Below the pieces are notes generated by a model. The model saw only the letters and a list, made by a program, of their open reading frames with translations, had not been told where the DNA came from and made no database searches. Shown here in pieces: positions 56,299 to 64,000 of a DNA stretch of 64,000 bases (positions are counted from its first letter, which is position 1; the number at the start of each line of letters is the position of its first letter). Source of the DNA: Halomonas dongshanensis (GTDB lineage: Bacteria; Pseudomonadota; Gammaproteobacteria; Pseudomonadales; Halomonadaceae); assembly GCF_024790395.1 (NCBI RefSeq), contig NZ_JAJISC010000002.1:62001-126000 (forward strand), read 5' to 3'. The position numbers and the translations under genes were made by a program.

Positions 56299-57243
56299 AT
56301 GGGCGGATTGTTGGGTTTGCTGGATGACATCGCGGCCCTTGCGAAGCTTGCGGCCGCTTCGCTCGATGATGTGGGGGCGGCGGCTGGGCGTGCTACGGCG
56401 AAGGCGGCTGGGGTGGTGGTCGATGACACGGCCGTTACGCCGCAATATTTGCAAGGTGTGACGGCGGAGCGTGAGCTGCCAATCGTCAAGAAGATCGCGC
56501 TGGGGTCGATCCGTAACAAGCTGCTGTTCATTCTGCCGGTGGCGCTTTTATTGAATCACTTTCTGCCTGCGCTATTGCCCCTTATCTTGATACTGGGCGG
56601 CGCTTATCTCGCCTTCGAAGGGGCGGAGAAGGTATGGCACAAATTTTTCGGCGCCCAGCACGATGACAAGCCTGCCGTGGTTAAGGGCCCAGAGGCCGAA
56701 AAGCGGATCGTAAGCGGCGCCATTCGTACCGATCTGATTCTTTCGGCTGAAATCATGGTGATTGCGCTCTCTGAGGTGGCTCATCAAGGGTTTTGGTCGC
56801 AGCTGGTAAGCCTATTGGTCGTGGCCTTCTTCATTACAGTGCTTGTGTATGGCGCGGTGGCGCTGCTGGTGCGCATGGACGATATCGGTCTGAAACTCGC
56901 CGAGCGCGAAGGTTCGGGGGCGCAAGCGCTGGGCCGTGGCTTGGTAACGGCCATGCCTAGCGTACTGGCGGTCATTTCGTTGGTGGGCACCGTGGCGATG
57001 CTGTGGGTGGGCGGGCACATTCTGCTGGCCAATATGGGAGAGGAGGGGCTGGGCTGGCTCAACGCGCCTTACGCCTGGGTGCACCATATTGAGCACATCA
57101 TTGCGGAAGCCACCGGGGCCTTTGGCAGCGTGCTCGGCTGGAGCTTCAATACGCTGTGCTCGGCAGTTATCGGCTTTATGGTGGGGTCGTTACTCGTTGG
57201 GGGCTTGCGCCTTGTCGCGGCGGGAAAAGGCCATGTGGAATAG
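56299..57243 (+). CDS. DUF808-family (YedI-like) inner-membrane protein
   Basis: 314 residues. The hydrophilic, Ala-rich N-terminus (GLLGLLDDIAALAKLAAASLDDVGAAAGRATAKAAGVVVDD) is a DUF808 hallmark, followed by five or six membrane helices (e.g. LLFILPVALLLNHFLPALLPLILILGG as one hydrophobic stretch). The function is unknown. GGAGGAAG precedes ATG 56299. Confidence 0.88.
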   Translation: MGGLLGLLDDIAALAKLAAASLDDVGAAAGRATAKAAGVVVDDTAVTPQYLQGVTAERELPIVKKIALGSIRNKLLFILPVALLLNHFLPALLPLILILGGAYLAFEGAEKVWHKFFGAQHDDKPAVVKGPEAEKRIVSGAIRTDLILSAEIMVIALSEVAHQGFWSQLVSLLVVAFFITVLVYGAVALLVRMDDIGLKLAEREGSGAQALGRGLVTAMPSVLAVISLVGTVAMLWVGGHILLANMGEEGLGWLNAPYAWVHHIEHIIAEATGAFGSVLGWSFNTLCSAVIGFMVGSLLVGGLRLVAAGKGHVE

Positions 57244-57278
57244 AAATAACCATAGTGTTGCGAAATTCTGATACGCCA

Positions 57279-57305
57279 CCGTGCCCACCTATAAGATGGG
57301 CACGG
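57279..57305. terminator. Hairpin after the DUF808 gene
   Basis: CCGTGCCCA pairs with TGGGCACGG around a 9-base loop. No T-run follows, so terminator strength is uncertain. Confidence 0.5.
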
Positions 57306-57367
57306 CAGCTAAGTACAAGGACGGTAGGGGCTTTGCTATGCTTCACACCACCTCATTTTTGCCTACT

Positions 57368-57388
57368 ACTCACCACTCACCACTCACC
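57368..57388. repeat. Heptanucleotide tandem repeat next to the sodB stop
   Basis: Three perfect copies of ACTCACC end 4 bases before the minus-strand sodB stop; related sequence extends on both sides. It is non-coding. Confidence 0.8.
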
Positions 57389-57392
57389 ACTC

Positions 57393-57980
57393 TCACTCAT
57401 CCAGCCGCCGCGCAGCGGCGCCGAAATCTGCTAGCGCCCAGAAGCTTTCCAGGAAATCCGGTTTCGCGTTGCGGTGGTCGATGTAGTAGGCGTGCTCCCA
57501 CATGTCGACGGTCAGAAGCGGCGTTTGGCCTTCGAGCAGTGGATTTTGTGCATTTGGGGTATTGACGATCTTGAGCGTGTCGCCGTCTGCCACTAGCCAC
57601 GTCCAGCCAGCGCCAAAGACCTTCTGCGCGGCGTCTGAAAACTGCTGCTTGAATGCCTCCAGCGAGCCAAAGTGGCGGTCCAATTCACGGGCCAGCTCGC
57701 CAGAGGGAGCAGAACCTCCGGGCGTCAGGCAGTGCCAGAAAAACGTGTGGTTCCAGATTTGCGCGGCCTGATTGAACAGAAACCCGTCGCGCTCACGGGT
57801 GATTAGCTCAGGCAAATCGGCGTTACTAAGCGATGCGTCGGCGGTGTTCTTGATCGCGTCGTTGGCCTTGGTCACGTAGGTGTTGTGGTGCTTTCCGTAG
57901 TGGTAATCCAGTGTCTCGCGCGACATATGCGGTGCTAAGGCGTCGCGGGGGTAGGGTAGCTCGGGAAGCGTAAACGCCAT
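57393..57980 (-). CDS. sodB: Iron superoxide dismutase SodB
   Basis: 195-residue Fe-type SOD that removes superoxide in the cytoplasm. Metal ligands are visible: the first histidine in LDYHYGKHHNTYV, the second in WNHTFFWHCL, and Asp/His in VDMWEHAYYIDH. FGAGWTWL and the C-terminal FWALADFGAA are standard. The Fe form is favoured by the ALAPHMS and AQIWNHTFFWHCL contexts. A tandem 7-base repeat lies just past the stop. Confidence 0.96.
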   Translation of the reverse strand: MAFTLPELPYPRDALAPHMSRETLDYHYGKHHNTYVTKANDAIKNTADASLSNADLPELITRERDGFLFNQAAQIWNHTFFWHCLTPGGSAPSGELARELDRHFGSLEAFKQQFSDAAQKVFGAGWTWLVADGDTLKIVNTPNAQNPLLEGQTPLLTVDMWEHAYYIDHRNAKPDFLESFWALADFGAAARRLDE

Positions 57981-58200
57981 GGTTCTCTCCTCGGTTGGTT
58001 TTCATCGATGCCGTCACAGTGCTTGCAAAAGGTTTGTTTCCCTTTGCTTAAAATTTTAGCCAATGCTAAGTTTTAAATCAAAGGGGCAGGCTGTGGCATT
58101 GCCTAGGTGGCTCACAAAGGCGTTTGTTTTCTCAGCAACACGTCTTTGCCGCACGCCTTGCCCACATCCTCAAAACGGTTCCTAAAAGAGGAAGCCTTCG

Positions 58201-58728
58201 ATGAGCCAGACGATGCACGTCATGCCAGTTGAAGAGAGTATCGACAGCCAATGGGCGCGCTTCACCCAAGCCGGTAACGAGGCGTTCGAGCGTGGTGACA
58301 TGCGCGAGGCGCAGCACTATTACGAGAAGGCAATGGCAGAGGCCAACGACATGTTCGACAAGGCCCATACTGACCCTGCTGCCTGCCAATATGCGCCTAT
58401 GACCTACACTATCGCAGCGTTCAATCTCGCGGGTTTATTCAGTGATATCGGTGATAGGCAGATGATGCACCGCTACGCGCGCGCGGGGTTGGAGCGCCTG
58501 GTAGAGCTCGCCGATGAACGGAGCGTGCCGCACGCCCTGCGGGTGCAGTGCGTGCGCCACCTTGGCCGTGCGGTCATAACGCTAGAGGAGATCTACCCGG
58601 CGGCACGAACCCACCCTGACTATCGCGTGCTGGTCGCGAATGCCGACCTGCTCCAACGCCAGTTCGATACCCAGGCGGGGCTTTACAGCGTGCCTTCGGC
58701 ATCGGCGCGTGTTGCTATGGTGCATTGA
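58201..58728 (+). CDS. TPR-like helical-repeat protein
   Basis: 175 residues, mostly helical, with a TPR-like pair early (WARFTQAGNEAFERGDMREAQHYYEKAM) and further helical pairs (PMTYTIAAFNLAGLFSDIGD, MMHRYARAGLERL). No signal peptide is seen. The function is unknown; a scaffold or regulatory role is possible. ATG 58201 with GAGGAAG upstream. Confidence 0.7.
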   Translation: MSQTMHVMPVEESIDSQWARFTQAGNEAFERGDMREAQHYYEKAMAEANDMFDKAHTDPAACQYAPMTYTIAAFNLAGLFSDIGDRQMMHRYARAGLERLVELADERSVPHALRVQCVRHLGRAVITLEEIYPAARTHPDYRVLVANADLLQRQFDTQAGLYSVPSASARVAMVH

Positions 58729-58735
58729 GTGGGCC

Positions 58736-59467
58736 TTAATGGGGTGATGCGGTAGCGCGAATAGTAATCTCCGAGGTATCGACGTTAGCGGGTGCTTCGA
58801 TAAGCTGCCTAACCGCGTGGGCAATATCGATGGGTTGTAGCGCTATGGCGCGGTACTCATCCATGGAGGCCGCCGTCTCATCGTGCGTGATGGTCGATGC
58901 CAAATCGCTCTCTACGACACCTGGGTTTACGCAGGTCACGCGAATGTTGGACGTTTCCTGGCGCAGCCCATCCGATATAGCGCGTACGGCGAACTTCGTT
59001 GCGCAGTAAACGGCGGCCGTGGGAACGGCTTTGAGCGCCCCAACAGATGCAATATTGATGATTTGCCCCTCGGCTTGGTGCTCCATGGTGGGCAAGACGG
59101 CGCCGATGCCCCATAGAACGCCCTTGATATTCACGTCGATCATACGCTCCCACTCATCCAACTTGTCGGCACTAAGCGGCGAAAGCGGCATGATGCCTGC
59201 ATTGTTGACCAACACATCGATGCGCCCCCAGCGATCCAGTGCATCCTGAGCGAAGGCCGCCATCGCGTTTCGATCCGTAACGTCTAGGGCGTGTGCTTCT
59301 GCCGTTCCGCCCTCAAGGCGGATCTCTTTGACGATCTGTTCCAGCCTATCCAGACGGCGTGCGCCCACTAGCACCTTGGCGCCTGCAGTAGCCAATTCTC
59401 GGGCAATGGCTTCTCCGATGCCGCTACTTCCGCCCGTAATCAAGACGACTTTATGGTTGATGCTCAT
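58736..59467 (-). CDS. Short-chain dehydrogenase/reductase
   Basis: 243-residue classical SDR: VVLITGGSSGIGEAIARELA, NNAGIMPLSP, INIASVGALKAVPTAAVYCATK (catalytic Ser, Tyr and Lys) and NPGVVESDL. It is of the NADP-dependent YdfG-like group that reduces small aldehydes or hydroxy acids. It is divergent from the LysR gene at 59591, its likely regulator. Confidence 0.9.
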   Translation of the reverse strand: MSINHKVVLITGGSSGIGEAIARELATAGAKVLVGARRLDRLEQIVKEIRLEGGTAEAHALDVTDRNAMAAFAQDALDRWGRIDVLVNNAGIMPLSPLSADKLDEWERMIDVNIKGVLWGIGAVLPTMEHQAEGQIINIASVGALKAVPTAAVYCATKFAVRAISDGLRQETSNIRVTCVNPGVVESDLASTITHDETAASMDEYRAIALQPIDIAHAVRQLIEAPANVDTSEITIRATASPH

Positions 59468-59590
59468 GCGCTTTTTCTCCTCGTTTCTTGGGTGGGAACC
59501 TCGTTGGTACCCAAGGCAGTCACGATAGAGCGCCGAATGCGTAAACAGAATATGCTGAATGCTGGACTCTTAGGTTAGCCAGGTTTACCA

Positions 59591-60487
59591 ATGAGCAGTG
59601 ATCTCAATCTTTTGACGATGTTTGTTGCTGTAGCTGAGGCACAAAACTTTCGCATTGCAGCTGATCGATTAGGCGTGACGCGCTCGGCGGTGAGCCAGGG
59701 TGTGGGACGTCTCGAGCGTACGCTGGGAAAGCCTCTTTTCAATCGAACGACGCGCAGTGTAAGGCTGACGGAGGAGGGGGAGCGGCTGCTTCAGGCAGTG
59801 GTAAGCCCCTTGGCGGATATAGCCGCAGTGCTTGAGGCGACGGTGGATGAACCCGGGTCACCTCGGGGTAAGCTCAAAGTGACGACGACCTCGATTGCAG
59901 AGCGGTTTTTATCAGGACCGTTGCTTGCCGACTTTATCGAGCGCTATCCCCATATCGTGCTGGATGTGACGGTGAGCGACGAGGAGTTCGATATCGTTGA
60001 TGCGGGATTCGATGCCGGGATACGCCTGGGTGAGGTGATCGAGCAAGACATGGTCGCCATTCCTCTTACGGGAGAGCAGCGTCAGGTCGCCGTTGCATCA
60101 CCGCGTTATCTGGCCCGCCATGGGCAGCCAGATCATCCCCGTAACTTGACCCAACATCGTTGCATTGGCTGGCGTCTATTGCCTGATACAGCGCCTTATC
60201 GATGGGAGTTCGAACGCGATGGCAAAGCGTTCGACGTGGCGGTCGAACCCCAGTTTACGACCAACGATATGTTGTTAATGACCCGTATGGCGCTAGCCGG
60301 CGGCGGTGTTACGTTTGGAATGGAGGAGACCTTCAAGCCTTATATCGAACGTGGTGAACTGATCACTATGCTAGACGAGTGGTTACCACCTTTTGCGGGT
60401 TTTTATCTCTACTATCCCAGCCGACGTACCGTTACGCCTAGGCTTCGCGCCTTGATCGATCACGTTCGCCACTATCGCGCTCACTAG
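59591..60487 (+). CDS. LysR-family transcriptional regulator
   Basis: 298 residues with N-terminal helix-turn-helix (AVAEAQNFRIAADRLGVTRSAVSQGVGRLERTLG) and an effector-binding domain of the CrgA-like group (GKLKVTTTSIAERFLSGPLLADFIERYPHIVLDVTVSDE). It is divergent from the SDR gene across 123 bases. A strong terminator follows. Confidence 0.9.
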   Translation: MSSDLNLLTMFVAVAEAQNFRIAADRLGVTRSAVSQGVGRLERTLGKPLFNRTTRSVRLTEEGERLLQAVVSPLADIAAVLEATVDEPGSPRGKLKVTTTSIAERFLSGPLLADFIERYPHIVLDVTVSDEEFDIVDAGFDAGIRLGEVIEQDMVAIPLTGEQRQVAVASPRYLARHGQPDHPRNLTQHRCIGWRLLPDTAPYRWEFERDGKAFDVAVEPQFTTNDMLLMTRMALAGGGVTFGMEETFKPYIERGELITMLDEWLPPFAGFYLYYPSRRTVTPRLRALIDHVRHYRAH

Positions 60488-60548
60488 TAGCTTGGGGATT
60501 GGCAACATTATTCGATATGGCTTCCCCTAACTGAATTTCAAACGGTGC

Positions 60549-60593
60549 CCGCACCATGTTAGTGCTCTATGCACAGTGGTGGTGCGGTTTTTT
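60549..60593 (+). terminator. Intrinsic terminator after the LysR gene
   Basis: CCGCACCA (60549-60556) pairs with TGGTGCGG (60580-60587) at the base of a longer structure, followed by a T6 run. Confidence 0.85.
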
Positions 60594-60735
60594 ATCTCCT
60601 TTCTCAATGAAATCAGCCACCTAACAAGAATTTATATTGGCACGATATCTGCATAGTGAATTATTAAGTAAACGATTACTTATCTCGCTGTGTAACGAAC
60701 GTTCAATGACAAGATGTAAAGGCAGGGGTCACCTC

Positions 60736-61746
60736 ATGAAAAAGCACATTAAGGCTATGAAATTGAAAGCTCTCGTAGGTAGCGTCGCCATGGGGGCAAT
60801 GATGCTCTCTGGCGTAGCAAGTGCCAATGTCCATATTAAATTTCACCATGACTTACCGGAAGATAGCGCTCAGCACTTAGCCGCCGAGCGCTTCCGGGAC
60901 ACGATAGCCGAGCGCAGCAGTGGCGAGATCACTGTCGAAATATTTCCTAACAATACGCTGGGTGACGATGTCGAAGTTACCCAGCAAATGCAGATGGGCG
61001 CCGTAGAGGCGGCGATCATTCCCACGGCCAAGCTATCGGGCTTCGTACCCGCCATGCAGATCGTCGACCTTCCGTTCCTATTTCCGACCCCGGAGATCGC
61101 CCACACCGTGCTGGATGGTCAGGCAGGCGATGATCTTCTCGCCACGGTAGAGCAGGTCGGTCTGCACGGCGTAACGTTCTGGGAAAGTGGCTTCAAGCAG
61201 TTCACCTGTAACCATCCCATTGAGGGGCCGGAAGACTTCAGCGGGCAGAAAGTGCGCGTAATGCAGAGCCCCATCATCATGGAGCAGTTCAGGGCGATGG
61301 GTGCCAACCCGGTGCCGATTTCCTTCGGCGAAACCTATAACGCGCTGCAGCAGCGCATCGTCGACTGTCAGGAGAACCCGTTGGTTTCGATTGCCCAAAT
61401 GCGATTCTACGAGGTGCAGTCGGACATGGTCATCAGCAACCATGCTTACTTGGGTTACGCCTTTCTGTTCAGCCAGCGCTGGTTCGAAGGGCTAAGCGCT
61501 GAGGACCAAGCGTTGTTGACCGAGGTGGCGCGAGAAACCACTACGTTCCAGCGTGAAGAAACTGCGCGTCGAGAAGCCGGTTATATCGACACCATCGAAG
61601 CCAGCGGCACCAACATCAGCACGCTTGACGATAGCCAGTTGGCTGCCTTCAGAGCGGCAACCGCACCGGTACACGAGGCGTTTGCAAGCGACATAGGTGC
61701 CGACTTGGTAGCGGAGTTCCAGCAGGCGATCGCCGAAGCAGAGTGA
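60736..61746 (+). CDS. dctP: TRAP transporter substrate-binding protein DctP
   Basis: Periplasmic receptor of a tripartite ATP-independent transporter, 336 residues. A signal peptide (MKKHIKAMKLKALVGSVAMG...SGVASA, cleavage near residue 30) is followed by the DctP fold: VHIKFHHDLPEDSAQHLAAERF, GDDVEVTQQMQMGAVEAAI, QIVDLPFLFP, the ligand-arginine region FSGQKVRVMQSPI and ETYNALQQRIVDCQENPL. The start ATG 60736 has AGGGG upstream; longer in-frame starts lack a signal peptide. The C4-dicarboxylate or other organic acid substrate cannot be told apart. Confidence 0.93.
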   Translation: MKKHIKAMKLKALVGSVAMGAMMLSGVASANVHIKFHHDLPEDSAQHLAAERFRDTIAERSSGEITVEIFPNNTLGDDVEVTQQMQMGAVEAAIIPTAKLSGFVPAMQIVDLPFLFPTPEIAHTVLDGQAGDDLLATVEQVGLHGVTFWESGFKQFTCNHPIEGPEDFSGQKVRVMQSPIIMEQFRAMGANPVPISFGETYNALQQRIVDCQENPLVSIAQMRFYEVQSDMVISNHAYLGYAFLFSQRWFEGLSAEDQALLTEVARETTTFQREETARREAGYIDTIEASGTNISTLDDSQLAAFRAATAPVHEAFASDIGADLVAEFQQAIAEAE

Positions 61747-61853
61747 CGCGATAGACGAGGGGCTGGCGACACTCTGCTGGCCCTTTTTCGCGCTAGCTCT
61801 ACTCACGTTGTGGTTTTTCTTCCTCCTCTCTCTCATCGCTAGTGGAGTCTGTG

Positions 61854-62357
61854 ATGCGCAAACTCGATGCCGTGATCTCACGCGCAGAGGAAATCTTGAT
61901 TGGCCTGCTAATTTTGTCGGCCTCGATCATTCTGTTCGCCAATGTCATTGCGCGCTACGTGTTCAACGATGGTTTTTCCTGGGCCGAAGAGCTAGTGCGC
62001 TACGAGATTGTCTGGATGGTGCTGTTGGGGGCTAGCGTTGCGGCGCGTCAGGGGATTCACATCGGTGTGGATATTCTGCGTCGTTTTAGCCCGCCGCCGA
62101 TGGCAAAAGCGGTCACGCTATTGGTGCATGCGATCTCGATCGCATTCTGTGTTTTTTTGGTGGTGTACGGCGTTCAGCTTACTGAGCAGACCCACCGCTT
62201 TGGTCAGGTAAGTTCGGCACTGCAGGCGCCCATGTGGGCCATCCAACTGGCGATTCCCGTCGGGGGACTATTGATGGGAATCCGTTTTACCCAGCATTTT
62301 TTCCGTACGCTGTTCGATCGTGAGCAGGGTCCCGTTCATCTCGATCAGATCGGATAA
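61854..62357 (+). CDS. dctQ: TRAP transporter small permease DctQ
   Basis: 167 residues with four transmembrane helices (first at about 17-39, AEEILIGLLILSASIILFANV) and the family motif RYVFNDGFSWAEELVRYEIVWMVLLGA. It bridges DctP and DctM. ATG 61854 is used; GGAG lies 7 bases upstream. Confidence 0.93.
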   Translation: MRKLDAVISRAEEILIGLLILSASIILFANVIARYVFNDGFSWAEELVRYEIVWMVLLGASVAARQGIHIGVDILRRFSPPPMAKAVTLLVHAISIAFCVFLVVYGVQLTEQTHRFGQVSSALQAPMWAIQLAIPVGGLLMGIRFTQHFFRTLFDREQGPVHLDQIG

Positions 62358-62361
62358 CGTC

Positions 62362-63642
62362 ATGGTCATCACCTTTCTCGTTCTCTTGGCGGCCTCGATG
62401 CTGGTGGGCGTGCCCATCTTCATTGCCTTGGCCGGTTCCGTTGCGGTGGCGATGGGGAGTTTCAGCCATATCCCGCTGGCCATCGTCATTGAGCGGCTAT
62501 TTGCAGGGCTAGATAAGTTTCCTTTGATGGCCATTCCTTTCTTCATTCTCACCGGTAGCCTGATGAGCGCAGGAGGGCTGTCGCAGCGTATCATTCGCTT
62601 TGCCAACCTCCTGGTGGGGCGCTTTACCGGTGGCATGGGTATGACGGCGGTGTCATCGAGCATGTTTTTTGGCGCTATCTCGGGCTCAAGTCCAGCTACC
62701 GTGGTAGCGGTGGGGTCACTGCTGTATCCCGCCATGCGCAAGGAGGGCTATTCCGGTCCATTTTCCATTGGCGTATTGGTCTCGTCTGGTTCGTTGGGCA
62801 TCATCATTCCGCCTTCGGTGGTGATGATAGTCTATGCGGCCGTTACCGGCGTCTCGGTAGGAGCCTTGTTCATGGCGGGCGTGGGCGCGGGGCTTTTGTA
62901 CGGCGCTTGTTTCTTACCCTACTGCTGGTATCGGGCGAAGAAAGATGGTGTAACCCCCATGACGCCGCCTAGCTGGCGCGAGGTGCTGACCGGGCTGAAA
63001 GAGGCTTCTTGGGGGCTTGGGGTGCCGGTGGTGGTGCTCGGCGGTATCTACTTGGGTATCTTTACCCCCACCGAAGCGGCGGCTGTCTCGGTGATTTATG
63101 CGCTGCTGGTTTCGGCGCTGATCTACCGCGAAAAAAGCCTCAAAGATCTGTTTTACAGCATGGTAGAGGCGGCAACCACCACTGCTCAGGTCATGATCAT
63201 CCTGGCGGCAGCATCGGTATTGGCCTGGTTTTTGACCAGTAACGGTCTGGCGGTGATGCTGGCCAATGCCATTCTGTCGCTTTCCGACAACCCTTATCAC
63301 ATTTTTCTACTGATCAATGTATCGGTGCTGATCGCCGGTATGTTCCTCGATGCTTCATCGATCATGGTGATTCTAGGACCGCTGTTTTACGCGGTGGGCC
63401 TGCGCGTGGGGATCGACCCCGTGCATCTAGGCGCGGTACTGACCGTCAACGGGGCGATTGGTATGTTTACCCCGCCGTTCGGCCTCAACCTGTTCGTCGC
63501 GGGCACGCTCAAGGGCGTCGATTACGTGCAAGCGGTGCGTGGGGCAATGCCGTTCATCGGGATTGCGCTGTTTGCCTTGGTACTACTGACGTACATTCCC
63601 GCCATCAGCATGTGGTTGCCCAGCGTGGTATACGGCGGCTAG
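62362..63642 (+). CDS. dctM: TRAP transporter large permease DctM
   Basis: 426-residue membrane protein with about 12-13 helices, the channel-forming subunit driven by a sodium or proton gradient. Conserved: ERLFAGLDKFPLMAIPFFILTG, the GAISGSSPATVVAVGSLLYPAM region, GSLGIIIPPSVVMIVYA and NGAIGMFTPPFGLNLFVA. ATG 62362 follows the dctQ stop by 4 bases. Same operon as dctP and dctQ. Confidence 0.94.
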   Translation: MVITFLVLLAASMLVGVPIFIALAGSVAVAMGSFSHIPLAIVIERLFAGLDKFPLMAIPFFILTGSLMSAGGLSQRIIRFANLLVGRFTGGMGMTAVSSSMFFGAISGSSPATVVAVGSLLYPAMRKEGYSGPFSIGVLVSSGSLGIIIPPSVVMIVYAAVTGVSVGALFMAGVGAGLLYGACFLPYCWYRAKKDGVTPMTPPSWREVLTGLKEASWGLGVPVVVLGGIYLGIFTPTEAAAVSVIYALLVSALIYREKSLKDLFYSMVEAATTTAQVMIILAAASVLAWFLTSNGLAVMLANAILSLSDNPYHIFLLINVSVLIAGMFLDASSIMVILGPLFYAVGLRVGIDPVHLGAVLTVNGAIGMFTPPFGLNLFVAGTLKGVDYVQAVRGAMPFIGIALFALVLLTYIPAISMWLPSVVYGG

Positions 63643-63666
63643 AGCGCCAACATAAGGACATATATT

Positions 63667-64000
63667 TTGGTCATTTCGACGGATCACGATTCATCGGCGC
63701 TGGCGCACTCCTTCGAAGGGGTCGTGACCAGCCCGCATACTCTGGCCACCGAAGCGGGACGCGAGGTGCTGCGTCAGGGAGGTAATGCAGTCGAAGCGGC
63801 GATTACCATGAGCGCGTGCCTGGCCGTCACTTATCCGCACTTTAACGGGCTTGGCGGGGATGCTTTCATGATCATTGCCGATGCTGCGGGCGGCGTTCGT
63901 ACGCTCTCCGGCATTGGTCAGGCACCGCAGGCAAGGCTCGAACTCTCAGGCCCGCTGCCCACGCGAGGGCCGGGTTCGTTGCTAACCACGGCAGCGACGG
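63667..64000 (+). CDS. Gamma-glutamyltransferase family protein (3' end outside window)
   Basis: The 5' end of a gamma-glutamyltransferase/transpeptidase gene: GVVTSPHTLATEAGREVLRQGGNAVEAAI and FNGLGGDAFMIIADA match the family start (processed large subunit). The start is TTG 63667 with AAGGA 8 bases upstream. It lies 24 bases after dctM, probably in the same operon, so the TRAP system may import a gamma-glutamyl compound or its product (inference). No signal peptide is apparent at the N-terminus, suggesting a cytoplasmic YwrD/FzlA-type member. Confidence 0.85.
   Translation, partial: MVISTDHDSSALAHSFEGVVTSPHTLATEAGREVLRQGGNAVEAAITMSACLAVTYPHFNGLGGDAFMIIADAAGGVRTLSGIGQAPQARLELSGPLPTRGPGSLLTTAAT

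Overview
The window looks like a chromosomal segment of a halophilic gammaproteobacterium, most likely Halomonadaceae. This is inference: the backbone is GC-rich, the smc / zipA / ligA neighbourhood is gammaproteobacterial, and YheU, YciI, Rnm/YciO, MnmC, a DctP-DctQ-DctM TRAP transporter and a DUF1177/AroM/OPT cluster are all present. No rRNA or tRNA gene and no CRISPR array was seen.

Layout. 1-10.5 kb: 3' part of smc, a D-tartrate dehydratase with a divergent LysR regulator set between smc and zipA, an unusually long zipA, ligA and yheU. 10.4-23.6 kb: mnmC, yciI, rnm, yciO, a voltage-gated-type K+ channel, an Xre/RES toxin-antitoxin pair, a CYTH phosphatase, a DUF47 + PiT phosphate transport pair, argA, a FabF-like synthase and a TetR regulator. 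23.5-27.4 kb: a short-chain dehydrogenase, a 680-base AT-rich gap, and three envelope-stress-type genes (YqjD-like, YqjE-like, DUF3618). 27.4-37.7 kb: two regulated catabolic modules (RpiR / class III aminotransferase / carboxymuconolactone-decarboxylase family; LysR / DUF1177 / AroM / OPT / peptidase E / Asp-Glu racemase) separated by xseA. 37.8-41.0 kb: guaB-guaA.

Downstream of guaA lies an AT-rich accessory island of about 13 kb (41.1-54.0 kb). It holds a two-gene Hachiman-type defence system (hamA DUF1837 nuclease, hamB helicase), a DUF952 gene, an IS66 element with a frameshifted tnpB, and remnants of at least three IS3-type elements. The IS3 remnants bracket a tight five-gene operon: a sugar-phosphate cyclase of the 2-epi-5-epi-valiolone synthase type, a short-chain dehydrogenase, an EamA transporter, a PfkB kinase and a ROK kinase. 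This compact cluster looks like an undescribed C7-cyclitol pathway and is the main discovery candidate. Its promoter is nearly consensus, its left edge coincides with a solo IS end, and that IS end supplies the stop codon of the last gene.

54.0-64.0 kb returns to GC-rich sequence: a small membrane-anchored protein, hipBA with three evenly spaced operator-like palindromes, a DUF808 membrane protein, sodB, a helical-repeat protein, a divergent SDR/LysR pair, a TRAP transporter (dctPQM) and the 5' end of a gamma-glutamyltransferase gene that runs off the window.

A recurrent small-scale signal is a set of tandem repeats with a 15-base unit: three tracts inside zipA, one in the DUF3618 gene, one upstream of argA and one upstream of the class III aminotransferase.
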